A stretch of DNA of 64,000 nucleotides from Populus alba (taxonomy: Eukaryota; Streptophyta; Magnoliopsida; Malpighiales; Salicaceae), in NCBI RefSeq assembly GCF_005239225.2, contig NC_133294.1:17249631-17313630 (forward strand), in the 5' to 3' direction. The notes below the pieces were generated by a model. That model did not search any database. It saw only the letters and a program-made list of their open reading frames with translations, and was not told where the DNA came from. Positions within the stretch are counted from its first letter, which is position 1; each line of letters opens with the position of its first letter. Position numbers and translations under genes: made by a program. Positions 46,022 through 58,015 of the stretch are shown in pieces.

Positions 46022-48425
46022 TGATGAATATTTGGTAATTGTTGCCTGTGCTTGATAAGAACGAACAGTTTTATTAGATCGAGTCATTGGCAATTCAAAG
46101 TATGCATGCCATTGACATCAATGGCTTCCATTCCTTTTACTTTACTGCGGACTTGCAAATTTTTTTTCCAACCTTCTCGTTTCTATCAAAGCCATTTTTA
46201 CTTTAAAAAAAACCAAATGGAGCGTTAAAAAATATCCATCCTGAAGTCAGAAATGTCAAATTTGTGTACTCTAATTTCAAACATGCCGTCTGAAATTTTT
46301 ATGGGAGGTACAAATTATCTCGCAATTGGGGCAAAAAATAAACCAGAAAAGTCTTGTTTTCAGCTTAAATTATTCAAGAATTGTGACCAAAGCACAGAAC
46401 ATCAGTGTCCCTTTATGTCACTAACGTGTGGAGATCCTGACAAGTATTTAACTACTCGTGGAATGTTTAATTCATCCACCTACTTCATGAGGATTTTACA
46501 GTGCATGTTCGTAATCTTTTTAATTGTTTTTTATTTCAAAAAGTATTAAATTAATATTTTTGTATATGACTTTAAATAATTTTGATATACTGATATAAAA
46601 AAAATACAAAAAATTTAATATATTTTTAATTAAAAATATTTTTTAAAATCATTTTAAACTTTCAAACAGTATTCAAAACGTTTCTTGTTTTATATTAACT
46701 GATATAGTCATAGTCAAACTATGTGAAGAACATGTCTATATAACTCTCTAATGTAATGTTTTCTTGCATTATAAATGTTCCTGGGTACATCATGATGGCA
46801 CTAATCATTTAATTTCAAAGTTGAAATATCTTTTTTTTAGTAATAATATTTTGACAAATACCATTCTTAATGACCAAGTCAATTGCTATGATCTGTTAAG
46901 GCCAAGAGCCTAAAACTTACTGTTTTTTTGTTTTTGGTATTGTGATGAGCACTGCTACAGTTGCAAAACCAACCTGTAACCATACATTGCTGAAAAGTGA
47001 CGTTGGACCAACATCAAGATGGGCCTGACCTGGGTTAAGAACTAGCCCATCAAAACTAACTTTAACAAATATGGAATTAGAGGTCTAGTACTTTCAAGCC
47101 CAAATTTGTTATTTTATATTCTTTTAGAACATTTTTATAACATGTTTTTGAAAATATGGTAGAAATATAATAAAATAATATATTTTTTATTTTAAAAAAA
47201 TTATTTTTTGATATAAATATATTAAAATGATTTAAAAATATAAAAAATAATTATTTTTTATGAAATGTTGTTTGAAATAATTTTTTTCAAAGTTGAAATA
47301 ATTTTTAAAAATACTGTTTAAAATTCAATTCCAAGCTAACTCTAAAAACCTTTTAAGAGTTGATGTAGAAATAGAAATTTGACACCAGCTCATTTCGAAA
47401 AGTCAAATGTTAGATGCATATTCCTCTAGTTAAAAGAAGAGATAGAAGGATGAATGAGAGGGTTCAAAAAAATAAATTATTGAGGAGGAGATGGATATGT
47501 TAGTAAATTTTGATGGATATAAATGTGATTTTCCTCTCTTTTTGTAACTATTTTTTCCTATGAAACCAAAATAAAATTAAAAAAAAATTATAGTGAGCAA
47601 ATTAAGACAATCTTATTGAGATACCAAAGAAAATTTTAGAAATCATCTAAGAATTTAAAGACATTAAAAATATCTTTTTTATATACTAAAAACATCTTTA
47701 ATATTGAAAAAATCTTCTTAGGGATGACTTTAAAATGATTAGAAAGATTTCAGGAAAAAAAAATTTGTTTTAATTATTTGAATTAAGACTTTCCTCCATT
47801 TTTATTTTTGTTTTTTTGATGAGATATGATCAGCTTTTGTGATTCTAACGACGATTTAATTTCCTCCCAATTTAATCCCATTCAATCTTCCCCTTTAGAT
47901 GACGGAAGAAACACCCTCTCCATCCACAAAGAACAGTGCCTTTGCTGTTCCATAAACACAAGGAAATCTGTAATGTTCTTGCCAAAAAGGGATGCAATGC
48001 AAATGGCACATTGGAATCAGTAATGTTCTTGCCAAAAAGGGAAAAAACAAGAAGCTTAGCAATTATCGATTAAGTATTGCCTATCATCATCATGCTGTCT
48101 CAAAAGAAAAGGAAATCTGTATACCATGTTCTTGCACTCAAGACTAATTACAGCATCAGTTACACACCCATCAGGTCACCAAGAACCAGCCAATTCTGAC
48201 AGTCTTAGCAGCAAAAATCTGACTATTGCCACCAAGAGTTGGAAGTTCTGTGATTTGATTATTTTTATGATGATCCAGCCTATAACTAGTTTGCATAGGA
48301 TATATTGTATTCTTCTAGCAAGTATTGCCATTGCTTTGATATGCCTAAAAAATTCAGCTTTGAAACTTTTACAAATGGCCGGTCTTGCAAGCCCAGCAGA
48401 AAAACAATCATGTCATGAATTTTGT
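46022..48425. other. Upstream region of gene 4 and intergenic spacer
   Basis: The first about 400 bp contain blocks shared with the regions upstream of genes 5, 6 and 7 (for example ATGCCATTGACATCAATGGC at 46104 and AGCTTAAATTATTCAAGAATTG near 46360). Very AT-rich stretches at 46540-46690 and 47130-47340 look like decayed repeats. Bases about 48330-48425 are the 3' flank of gene 5 and are nearly the same as 51905-52003. The open frame at 46253-46549 is unrecognised and not supported as a gene. Confidence 0.45.
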
Positions 48426-51400
48426 CTATCGGCCGGAAAGAAGTGTAACCGTGACATTGTTGACGGATTCTGGCCTCCGGTCGTGCTGGAGGGAATCTGT
48501 GTCTCGCTCACTCCGCCTTTCTGAGAATGCAGGTTGCTTGGGAGTGGGAAGATCCACAATTTCACTATTTAGCATGGAAATGATAGTGAATATAGCTGGC
48601 CTGTCTTTTGCAAATTCCTGAACACATAGCAAACCAACGTGTACGCAACGAAAAATTTCCTCGCGGAAAGAAGGATATGAAATTCCAGGATCTACCAGAG
48701 CTGCAATGTTGCCCTCGTTCCACAATCTCCAGGCCTGAGAAGTCAAGAAATATGCTGAAGTTAATGCAGTTTTAATAATTTTTTATCATTAAAACAAGGA
48801 GTTGGATGGACATACATATCCTAGCAGGCTCAAATCGTCCTCGTTTCCATAGAAACTGGAATTTTTTCTTCCACTTATAATCTCTAACAACAAAACTCCA
48901 AAGCTAAAGACATCGGATTTCTCTGAAAATCGACCTTCCATGGCATATTCAGGGGACATATAGCCGCTGCATCATCAAAAAATAGATTTCAGAGAGAAAA
49001 AAAAGAAGTGATAGATAACAGGACTGGAATTGATAATGGAACAGTACTTACTATGTTCCAACAACCCTTCTAGTGTTAGCTTGGTCTTCGTGGTTACCAA
49101 ATATCCTAGCCATTCCGAAATCTGAAATTTTTGGATTCAGTTCTTGGTCCAGTAGGATGTTACTAGCCTTCAGATCTCGATGAATAATCCGCAGCCTAGA
49201 ATCCCTGTGAAGGTAAAGCAGACCTCGACAGATTCCTTCCACGATTTTGAAACGATTTTTCCAATCTAGAAGTTGCTTTCTAAGAGAATCTAGACAAAGT
49301 GCAGCGCAAAAGAAATGTGTGAGGGTAAATAAATTTATAGATAAACGATGGTAATCACTTTGGAGATATGAAAATTGCCTAACCAAAAAGAAATGCATCC
49401 AAGCTTTTATTTGGCATGTATTCATAGAGCAACATCTTTTCCTCTCCTTCAACACAACAACCAAGAATTCTTACAAGATTTCTGTGTTGCAGTTTAGAAA
49501 TCACCACAACCTCATTCATAAATTCATCGAATCCTTGTCCAGATGATCTTGAGAGTCTTTTCACAGCTATTTCCTGTCCATCTGACAATTTTCCCTGCAA
49601 AATTTCTACCTATTGTATAATTCGATGTTCAATTCAGTATTAACCATAACAACTCCATTGGATCAAACTCAATTTTACCTTGTACACTGGACCAAATCCA
49701 CCCTGCCCAAGCTTATTGGCTGTATTAAAGTTGTCTGTTGCATCTATCAGCGTTTGTAAACTAAACAGAGGTAGTTCTTGAAGTTTAACATGGTTCAAGT
49801 TATCTGGGGTCATGTTTTCATCTGATAATATTGGATATCCTACCTTCCTTTTTGATAAGAATACCTTCTTGCTTTTCCTCTTCCTGTCTGGTTAAATTCA
49901 CAAATAAGCATCACTTGTACATTTCATTTTACTTTTGAATGAAACTTGAGAATATTTAAGAAATTCCAGCAAGCTAATACCAACATGCAATTTACCTATC
50001 CGCCTCCAGGAATAAAACACACAGATCGCAATGGCAATGGCTCCCACAACCACTGTTAAACTGATAATTACTTTCAGGTTTATCTTTTTATTATCTGCAG
50101 AAAACAAACAGCGTTATGTTTAGAATTTGCAAAAAACCAGCTAGTTTATTACCAAAAGCTACGAATACTGCTAAAAAGGAAGTGAATATTGGAAAGAGAA
50201 AGAAAAAATTACCAAGTTCTGAATCAGCTAGGCGAATGTACAGATCTGCCGCTTTTATGGGAAACTTCTTTAAATCTGTTAAGTTTCCCCTCCATAACAT
50301 ACATCCAAAACCTGGATAATATGAATAAGCTATGCAAGAGCAATTAATATTCAAGCACTCGTTTTTACAAGTTTGTTCGGATGTCGAAGATAACCACTCA
50401 GAAAAGTCTGGCACTTTCATCCTCTCCAGTTTCAAAAACCCGTCTTCTTTGCCCACTTGACCACCATTTTGTGTTCTTTCACATTGCAATTCCCTCCTCC
50501 TAACACAACCACTAGTCCAGTTTCCATTATTCCATTCGTCTGCATTGTTTGGTTCAAAACCTTTTAAACAACTGCAAATTGGTGAATCCTTTGGGTTACA
50601 GCTTCCAAATGACCCGCACTTTCCATAAATATCACACTCATCTTTAGGAAAATTCCACTCGTATCTCCATGACCCCTCCGTATCATCCCAAACTACTTTT
50701 CCGAATTTACCTTCAGAACTCAGGATATAATTGCTGATTAAAGACTCGTTAGCGAAACCAACACTTAGAGTAAAAGTTCCATTTCCTTCATCTGCAATAT
50801 TAAATCCATCAAGATAAACAGATACCATTTCAGGAATTCCAATAAAAACCTGACCATTCCAGGGACCTGTCCGCCAGATTGGACGACTACCATTCCAAAT
50901 GTAAAACTGAGGAATTCTTGAAGGATCAATACCACCAGAGATGCTTCCGATCGATGGATCTGAAGGGCTTTTCCATGATGTTAGTAGCGTCTTTTTACCT
51001 GTTCTGGAATTAGCAGTAAGTCTCATCTTTGGCATGTAAGTATCTGAAGGTTCCTGGAAACTCTGCCATAAGCTGTTCCCATTTTCACTCCCTCCCAAGA
51101 CAAGGTTTCCATCATCCAAAAGCTGCGCTCTTGAACCATTCATTCCAGTCGAGACATTTGATGACCAGAGAATATCTTGCTGACCATTCAAAACAACAAG
51201 ATTTCCATCTTCAGAAATTGTCATAATCCCAGAAGAATCGTTGAGTGGCTTATTTCTGTTAGCCACCCAAACTGGAGTTGTAATAGAAATATTACTGTAC
51301 CATATCGCTACATAACGATTTGTGGAATTAACAGGGCTGAAAAATCCCAGTTTGAACTTGTTCCCAGCAGAGACTATATATTCAGGATCTTTGATAAACT

Positions 51401-51500
51401 GAGATGATGTAATGGTATCTACGGAAGCTCCAAATTCCAAACAAAAACAATATAGTATTAGAAGAAAAGCTATTGTGGATGTGAATCTGCCAATATCCAT
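48426..51500 (-). CDS. G-type lectin S-receptor-like Ser/Thr kinase, gene 5 (complete, 7 exons)
   Basis: Exons are 51500-50213, 50094-49996, 49887-49679, 49594-49384, 49289-49052, 48966-48816 and 48734-48426. They total 2505 bp (834 aa), all GT/AG. ATG 51500 opens [16 protein letters not shown], a signal peptide; the upstream extension begins with TTG only. Order: B-lectin, S-locus glycoprotein, EGF-like ([13 protein letters not shown]), PAN, membrane helix (exon 2 is 9 bp shorter than in genes 1-4), kinase with [16 protein letters not shown] and MSPEY. The PAN domain has one extra residue between conserved cysteines (ECLNINCSC against ECLNNCSC in gene 4). HRDLKA rather than HRDLKP places it with genes 6 and 7. 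Confidence 0.92.
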
Positions 51501-52003
51501 AGTTGTATATTTAGAAGCACAAAAATTATAAAACGAATATTTGGCCAAGTGCTTGTTCTTGATTGGAATTAAAGCTTTATTATATCATGAATTATTGACC
51601 ATTCAATATATGCTTGTCATTGTAGCTCAGCTGTCACTTCCTGCCGTCATACTTTCCTTGGGCAATATATAGGTGTTGGTCAATTATGTAGACTCTGATT
51701 CTGACAATGAGTTGGTCAGAGTCTACATAATTGACTAACACGTATGTATTTGCCAAGACGAGTTCACATTAGGGTTAATTTAGACCATGCCAAACCAACC
51801 ATGGTTACAAGATGGAGAATGAGAGTGACGAATTGATAAAATGAAATAAATTGAAAATTTATTGCAAAAAAATGGAATTAAAATATACATTATCAATATC
51901 TTGCCATTACTTTGATATGCCTAAAAAATTCAGCGTTGAAACTTTTACAAATGGCCGACCAGCTGCAAGCCCAGCAGAAAAACAATCATGTCATGAATTT
52001 TGT
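51501..52003. other. Gene 5 upstream / gene 6 downstream interval
   Basis: Compact interval. An inverted repeat (AATTATGTAGACTCTGA at 51691 and TCAGAGTCTACATAATT at 51716) could form a hairpin. Bases 51905-52003 nearly duplicate the gene 5 3' flank at 48330-48425. Confidence 0.5.
51691..51732. repeat. Inverted repeat (17-bp arms)
   Basis: AATTATGTAGACTCTGA and its exact complement TCAGAGTCTACATAATT separated by 8 bp. It lies upstream of gene 5 and may be a small MITE remnant or a transcribed hairpin. Confidence 0.7.
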
Positions 52004-55000
52004 CTATCGGCCGGAAAGAAGTGTAACCGTGACATTGTTGACGGATTCTGGCCTCCGGTCGTGCTGGAGAGACGCTGTGTCTAGCTCACTCCGCCTTTCT
52101 GAGAATGCAGGTTGCTTGGGAGTGGGAAGATCCACAATTTCACTATTTAACATGGAAATGATAGTGAATATAGCTGGCCTGTCTTTTGCAAATTCCTGAA
52201 CACATAGCAAACCAACGTGTACGCAACGAAAAATTTCCTCGCGGAAAGAAGGATATGAAATTCCAGGATCTACCAGAGCTGCAATGTTGCCCTCGTTCCA
52301 CAATTTCCAGGCCTGAGAAGTCAAGAAATATGCTGAAGTTAATGCAGTTTTAATAATTTTGTATCATTAAAACAAGGAGTTGGATGGACATACATATCCT
52401 AGCAGGCTCAAAGCCTCCTCGTTTCCATAGAAACTGGTATTTTTCCTTCCACTTATAATCTCTAACAACAAAACTCCAAAGCTAAAGACATCGGATTTCT
52501 CTGAAAATCGACCTTCCATGGCATATTCAGGGGACATATAGCCGCTGCATCAACAAAAAAATAGATTTCAAAAAACAAAAACAAAAAAAGGAAAGATAAC
52601 AGGATAAGAATCGCTAACGGAACAGTGCTTACAATGTTCCAACAACCCTTCCAGTGTCAGCTTGGTCTTCGTTGCGACGAAATATCCTAGCCATTCCGAA
52701 ATCTGAGATTTTTGGATTCAGTTCTTGGTCCAGTAGGATGTTACTTGCCTTCAGATCTCGATGAATAATCCGCAGCCTAGAATCCCTGTGAAGGTAAAGG
52801 AGACCTCGACAGATTCCTTCGACAATGTTGAAACGTTTTTTCCAATCTAGAAGGTGTTTTCTTGAAGGATCTAGACAAATAGCAGCACAAAATAAAATTC
52901 ATGAGGCTAAACAAAAGACTCCATGAAAGATGTTAATCTGCTTCTAATATGTTAAACCGCATATCTGGTTGGGAATCTGGAAAACTGTAATGTATTTACT
53001 ATTTACTTAAGAGATAAGGCAAAAGCTCTAACCAAAAAGAAAAGCATCCAAGCTCCTATTTGGCATGTACTCATAAACCAACATCATCTCTTCTCCTTCA
53101 ACGCAGCATCCAAGAAGTCTCACGAGATTCATATGTTGCAGTTTTGAAATCACCACAACCTCAGTCGTAAATTCTTCTTGCCCTTGTCCAGATGCTCTTG
53201 ACAGTCTTTTCAGAGCTATCTCCTGCCCATCTGGGAATTTTCCCTGCAAGTTCAATCAATCCAATAACTAGCTGTTCAGTTCAATGAACCATAAAAACTC
53301 CTCCACAACACAAGCATTACCTTGTACACTGGACCAAATCCACCCTGCCCAAGCTTATTGGCTGTATTAAAGTTGTCTGTTGCAGCTATCAGCATTTGTA
53401 AACTGAACAGAGGTAGTTCTTGAAGTTTAACATGGTTCAAGTTGTCTTGGATCACGTTTTCGTCAGATAATATTGGATCCTTCCTTTTTGGTAATAATAC
53501 CTTCTTGCTTGTCCTCTTCCTTTCTGGTTAAATCCACAAGTAAGCATCACTTGTACATTTCATTTTACTTTTGAATGAAACTTGAGAATGTTTAAGAAAT
53601 TCCAGCAAGCTAATACTAACATGCAATTTACCTATCCATCTCCAGGAATAAAACACGCAGATCGCAATGGCAATGGCTCCCACGACCACTGTTAAACTGA
53701 TAATTACTTTCAGGTTTATCTTTTTATTATCTGCAGAAAACAAATTGTGGTATCTTTAAATTTGGCAAAAGCAAAACTAGGGCAAAAGATCAAGTTTCTT
53801 CACCTTTCCATTTGAATAACGAAGTTAGTTTATCAGTAATTTTCTGTAACAGGAAATGGTTTGAACGCAACATTGTAAACGAGAATTGGATAGAAAATGA
53901 AACGCTTACCAAGTTCTGTATAAGCAAGGCGAATGTAAAGATCTGCCCCTCCACTAGAAAACATCTTTATATCAGTTAAGTTTCCCCTCCATAACATACA
54001 ATATATACCAGTATAATAGGCATAAGCTACACAAGAACAATTATTCCAGCAGTCATATCTGCATTTTTGTTCAGTAATCGAAGATGACCACTCAGCAAAG
54101 TCTGGCACTTTCACTCTCTCCAGCTTCAAAAATCCATCTTCTTTTCCCAGTTCACCACCATTTTGTATTCTTTCACACCGCATCGCTTTCCTTCGAACAC
54201 AACCATTAGTCCAGTTTCTGCTATTCCACTCATCGGCATTTTTTGGTTCAAAACCTTTCAAGCAACTGCAAATTGGTGAGTTCTTTGCATCACAGCTTGC
54301 AAATGACCCACACTTGCCATAAACATCACACTCATCTTGAACACTTTCCCATTGATATCTCCATGATCCCTTATTCGTATCATCCCAATCTACTTGTCCA
54401 AATTTTCCTTCAGAACTCAAAACAAAATTAGTGATATAAGACTCATCAGCAAAAACTACACTTAGAGTAAAACCTCCATTTCCATCATCCGCAAGATTAA
54501 ATCCATCAAGATAAACAGAATTCATTTCGGGGACTCCGATAAAAACCTGACCATTCCAGGGACCAGTACGCCAGATTGGACGACTATCATTCCAAAGAAC
54601 TATTTCAGGAATGCTCGAGGGATCAATACCCAAAGAGAAGCTTCCGATGGACGGATCTGAAGGGCTTTTCCATGATGTTAGTAGCGTCTTCTTACCTGTT
54701 TTGGAATTAGCAGCAAGTCTCATCTGTGGAATGTAAGTATCTGAAGGTTCCTGGAAACTCTGCCATAAGCTGTTTCCATTTTCACTCCCACCCAAGACAA
54801 GGTTTCCATCATCCATAAGCTGCGCTCTTGAATCATTCATTCCAGTCGAGACATTTGATGACCAGAGAATATCTTGCTGACCATTCAAAACAACAAGATT
54901 TCCATCTTCAGAAATTGTCATGATCCCAGAAGAATCATTGAGTGGCTTCTTTCTGTTAGCCACCCAAACTGGAGTTGTAATAGAAATATTACTGTACCAT

Positions 55001-55197
55001 ATAGCTACATACCGATTTGTGGAATTAACAGGGCTGAAAAATCCCAGTTCAAACTTTTTCCCAGCGGAGACTATAGTTTCAGGATCTCTGATGAACTGAG
55101 ACGATGAAATGGTATCTATAGAAGCTCCAAATTCCAAACAAAAACAATTTAGTATTAGATGAAGAACTATCATGGATGTGCAGCTGCCAAGATCCAT
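52004..55197 (-). CDS. G-type lectin S-receptor-like Ser/Thr kinase, gene 6 (complete, 7 exons)
   Basis: Exons are 55197-53910, 53730-53632, 53523-53321, 53243-53033, 52870-52633, 52544-52394 and 52312-52004. They total 2499 bp (832 aa). ATG 55197 opens [16 protein letters not shown]. Domains as in gene 5: B-lectin, S-locus glycoprotein, EGF-like ([13 protein letters not shown]), PAN, membrane helix, kinase with [15 protein letters not shown] (Lys kept), [11 protein letters not shown] and MSPEY. Oddities: exon 3 is 6 bp shorter than in gene 5; the exon 5 donor is TT|GTAAGC instead of TA|GTAAGT, giving Phe for the usual Tyr in [25 protein letters not shown] is unusual in the activation loop. 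Exons 6-7 and the 3' flank are nearly identical to gene 5. Confidence 0.9.
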
Positions 55198-57789
55198 GAT
55201 TGTAACTTTGGTAGCACAAAAGTTATTTAAAAGACAAAAAAAAATTGGCTAAATGCTTGATCTTGATGGGAATGAAAGCCTTGTTAGTTTATGAATTATT
55301 GACCATTCAATAAATGCACGTCATTGTCTGCAATGGCCACTTCCTGTGCTTTCTTACGTGGGAACAAAATGATTCCAATCAGTCAATTATATCAACTCTG
55401 GTTGGGAGTCATTGAACTTCTCGTGAAAAGGAGCTTTCTAAGAAAGATCGTCTTTATCACCTTAGTCAACCTATAAACAATACAGGGAAGTCATCTTTCG
55501 CAGCTTAAACTATTCAACAATTGTAGCCAAAATCTTCTTCTTTCTTACGCAAATAGGATTATAAAGAGAAAAGCATGGATATGTATTAGCCAAATTCTTT
55601 GGAAATGATAATAATCTATGTATTTGTGGCGAACATGTAAAGTTGAAAGGAATTGGAAATTCAATTTGGGTAAGATTTCTGCTAGATGGGAAAGGTTGAG
55701 TTTATTTAAGGGTTTTATTGAATAAAGATAGATAATTACAAGGGTATGATTGAAATGAAAAAAAGTTTTATGAACTAATTTGAGCCTCCAAAGTTGAAAA
55801 TTATCTCGTTGAAGTTGCTTGAATATCAAACATTGTGATCTAGATCCAAATCAATCCACTATTATTTTTTAAATCCTAATGACACGTGTCAATGGCCATC
55901 CATTCTAAGCCCGTCGTGTTTCTTAGCAGCCAAAATCTTTAAATATTTTTTTAGAGTAATAATTTAATTTTTTTAATAAAATATTTTTAAAAAAAATACC
56001 ACTAATTATTTCAACCTATCATTTCTATTACAAAAAATAATTAGACATTTTATTATTTCATAAATTATGACACGAATTTGATTTTTATAAATATTGATTT
56101 TAAATGTCATTACAATAGTTGTTGTGTATTTATTTTTTCTCTCTCGAAAATGTTAGCTTAATCTTTATTATTCGTGGTATTTCAAGTTTAATCTTAATTT
56201 TTTTAATATTTTTTTCTTGGTTTTCTTTTAACTTTTTTTTTAATTTTATCTTCTAATCCAAATTTATGTATATTGTTTTTTTAAATTTGGTCTTTATTTT
56301 TTAAAATTATTTTACCTTTTTGTTAAAGTTATTTTTCTTTGCAATTTCACCCTTAAATTATTTTTTTTTCTATATCAATTTTAATTATTTTTTTAAATTC
56401 TTTTGTTATTTTCTGATTTGATTTGATTTTTCTTTTTCATTTCATTATAATAAACAAGAAAAATACTGGAAAATTCTCGTGTCCCAGAATCATTTGCTGA
56501 TTTGACGTGATCTTCAATTACACATTTGCTGAATTGCTGTGATCTGCAGTGTTCATTTCCATAATATTCTTCTGAAGGTGATGTGTGAAAACGCGTTCTA
56601 ATCACTTGATGATTCATGGAAAGGGCTGCATATCCAATAACAAAATGTTTTAGAGGAAAGAAAAACTCTTTTTTCAAAGCTGTATCTGATCTTTAAAAAA
56701 GAAAAGAAATGAAGCCATCAGCCTCTTATTGGCTAGAACAAGACTCTTTTCCAGTTCCCAGCCATCTTAAATTTCTTGACCATTTGCAATTTTCTCGTTC
56801 CCTACCAACCGTATGTATCATCGAATTCGTCCTTGATTTTGTAAAGCAACGATGCACAATGCATCAATTTTTAGGTCATTTTCTTACCCCTTTTTATCCT
56901 TATTCTTTTAAAAATATATATTTTTTTAAGTTGCCATGATCATTTTTTCAAAAAAAAAAAAAATTGGTTTCTTTGTTGTTATTGTTTATTTTTTAAAACA
57001 TCTAATTAAAATAAAACCAATTTATTTAATCTAATTATGAATTTTTTAATAAAAATATGTAAGGTAAAAGACTAATATGAGCAAAAACATGGTTGATCCG
57101 TAATCCGGCTAAACCCGATTGAGACCTTTTTTTTTTTAATGTGCTTTTTCTCCTAACCAAAGATCCCTCTTTTTTTATATTTTTTAGTTGATTATTAATC
57201 CTTTTCAAAGTTCATTATATAAATACTAGAATAATATTTTATTTTTTCAATGTGAGATATGAAGCCCTTTACTATATATACTTTATATTCACAAGAAAAA
57301 AGTTATGTTTTTTCAATATGGGTTAAAAATTCTTTTTGGTTTAAATACTTCAACTTAAGAAAATAACATACTATTATAATATCTTTTCAATATACGGTAA
57401 AAAACCTTTTAAAATAATCTTTTAAAACTTCATTATTTATAACATATATAGTTTATATTCACATGAATTATTTTTTAATATTTTCATATGAAATATTAAG
57501 ACTTTAATTTTTTTTTAATGTTTTTTATTGATTCAGGTTGACCTAAAACAACTGTATAACTCAAGACCTAATTTCTTATTTAAATCAAGATCGGGTTTGA
57601 TAATTATTCTCACAACTAGGGTGCCAAATGTATGGAATGACCAATGGACAAAGCATAAAGGATTCTCTACAAAAGCATAAAGCAAGCAGAAGGAAGATAT
57701 CTTCGGATAAGCATGAAATGCCAAATCGGCGGCAGGAGAAGAGTCAACAAGTTAGTGAGTTGACTAACCAGGGCAGGCTCGGTAAGGTC
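55198..57789. other. Upstream region of gene 6 and AT-rich spacer
   Basis: The first about 350 bp hold the conserved upstream blocks (CATTGTCTGCAATGG near 55322, CAGCTTAAACTATTCAACAATTG near 55501). The rest is T-rich sequence without recognisable genes. One copy of a roughly 180-bp dispersed repeat lies at 57064-57242. Confidence 0.45.
57064..57242. repeat. Dispersed repeat, copy 1 of 3
   Basis: Starts AAAAGACTAATATGAGCAAA, continues through a GTTGATCCG...CGGCTAAACC segment, and ends CTAACCAAAGATCCC...TTCATTATATAAATACT. The same module order recurs at 59773-59935 and 60004-60180. No coding capacity; family not recognised. Confidence 0.7.
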
Positions 57790-58015
57790 TTATAGCAAAT
57801 ATTGCCTTCGTTTCACAATTTCCATGCCTGAAAAGTGAAAACAATAGTGGATATTGGATAATTTTTAGTCAATAAAAAGAGATGGAACTTCGCAGAACTT
57901 TAGCAAAGAGTTGGAGTTCATTGCCATAGAAACTGATATTTTTTTCTCCCACTTGTAATCTCCATCAACAAAACTCCAAATCTGAAGAAACAGGATTTCT
58001 CCGAAATTCGACCAA
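57790..58015 (-). pseudogene. Relic of S-receptor-like kinase exons 6 and 7
   Basis: On the minus strand, 58015-57912 matches exon 6 of the array genes (FSEKSD-like, FGVLLMEI-like and SFYGNE-like stretches with several substitutions and losses). 57830-57795 matches the start of exon 7 (AWKL/NEG-like, from CATGCCTGAAAAG on the plus strand). No other exons are found nearby. It marks a former kinase gene between genes 6 and 7, whose array spacing is otherwise wider. Confidence 0.72.

Noticed and set aside
46253..46549. 98-residue open frame upstream of gene 4
   Set aside because: No recognisable domain, and part of it overlaps upstream blocks shared with other genes that have no such frame.
48126..48621. 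Plus-strand frames around the gene 5 3' end
   Set aside because: They are antisense to exon 7 and its 3' flank, and are disrupted in the near-identical gene 6 flank.
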